Of a stretch of 13,699 nt of DNA, positions 13,452 through 13,699 are shown one piece after another. The DNA lies in contig JBEKDJ010000112.1 of NCBI GenBank assembly GCA_050014415.1, positions 1 through 13,699 of the forward strand, in the 5' to 3' direction. Numbering within the stretch: position 1 is the stretch's first letter; the number at the start of each line of letters is the position of its first letter. The translations under genes and the position numbers were made by a program. The notes under the pieces are model-generated. The model was not told the origin of the DNA. It did no database searches and was given only the letters and a program-made list of their open reading frames with translations. Source of the stretch: JBEKDJ01 sp050014415 (GTDB lineage: Bacteria > Desulfobacterota > BSN033 > UBA1163).

Positions 13452-13699
13452 CCTAGCTTATGCTCTCTGATGTTTGCATTCACCCATCCTCAGATATTCT
13501 TTCTATCAAGAATAATCTCTTTTCACAAGCCTTACTTGAAATCATCTGTGATTCAGAGATCACATTATCGACATCAGACATTGGACCGGGAATTTCTTAA
13601 TGCGAAGTGTCATCCCGCCTTGACAGGACTGAAGGCCAGTGTCTGAATTGAATGGTACGAATTTCGTGGACAGAACGAAGGCGTTGGGATATCATTTTT
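13452..13699. other. Gene-free window end with a small dyad
   Basis: No gene is supported in these 248 bases. A symmetric site TGTGAT-N6-ATCACA lies at 13547-13564 and could be an operator for a gene on either side; its centre spacing differs from a classic CRP site. The rest shows no recognisable structure. Confidence 0.35.

Noticed and set aside
13547..13564. CRP binding site
   Set aside because: The half-sites TGTGA and TCACA are separated by 8 rather than 6 bases and no promoter or gene start is positioned for it; kept only as a generic dyad.
13425..13646. 73-residue frame on the plus strand at the window end
   Set aside because: No ribosome binding site, composition not protein-like, and it overlaps the inverted-repeat unit; treated as noise.

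Overview
The window looks like a chromosomal segment of an anaerobic bacterium of moderate G+C, most plausibly Desulfobacterota or a related syntrophic or sulfate-reducing lineage. This rests on a ferredoxin-dependent 2-oxoacid oxidoreductase operon, a decayed QueG-like Fe-S protein gene, a stand-alone LigD phosphoesterase domain, and an intergenic repeat of a style I recall from deltaproteobacterial genomes. The taxonomy is inference. I see no rRNA, tRNA, CRISPR array or complete insertion sequence.

Layout. Positions 1-988 hold a nested hairpin, a pRiA4b ORF-3-like gene and a gene-free stretch. 989-2284 is an MFS exporter. 2393-5429 is the metabolic core: a promoter followed by korDABC, a complete four-subunit 2-oxoglutarate (or related 2-oxoacid):ferredoxin oxidoreductase, in which korD and korA both start at non-AUG codons and korD/korA and korA/korB overlap. 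Next come a PlsC-type acyltransferase and a small basic protein, both on +. On - there follow proC and a deoxynucleoside kinase, an alpha/beta hydrolase, and a GNAT acetyltransferase. A decayed Fe-S protein gene and a dienelactone-hydrolase-family gene lie on +. A minus-strand LigD-type 3'-phosphoesterase gene, preceded by a tiny in-frame ORF, closes the window.

The right part (about 8.3 kb onward) is a zone of decay and small-element activity. The GNAT gene is split by a 98-bp element with 29-bp imperfect terminal inverted repeats and a TA duplication. Removing 100 bp restores a continuous 135-residue protein with the family motif across the junction, so this is a well-supported MITE-like insertion. 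The Fe-S gene carries an in-frame amber codon and a one-base frameshift. Other short inverted-repeat units sit at 66-110, 5423-5513, 8371-8507 and 13327-13446. The last would pair the Shine-Dalgarno of the phosphoesterase gene with a region 90 bases upstream, with a 39-codon ORF running through the hairpin. It is either a second MITE-like insertion or a translational-coupling switch.

No new multi-gene system is evident. The most unusual signals are these small inverted-repeat elements and what they do to neighbouring genes.
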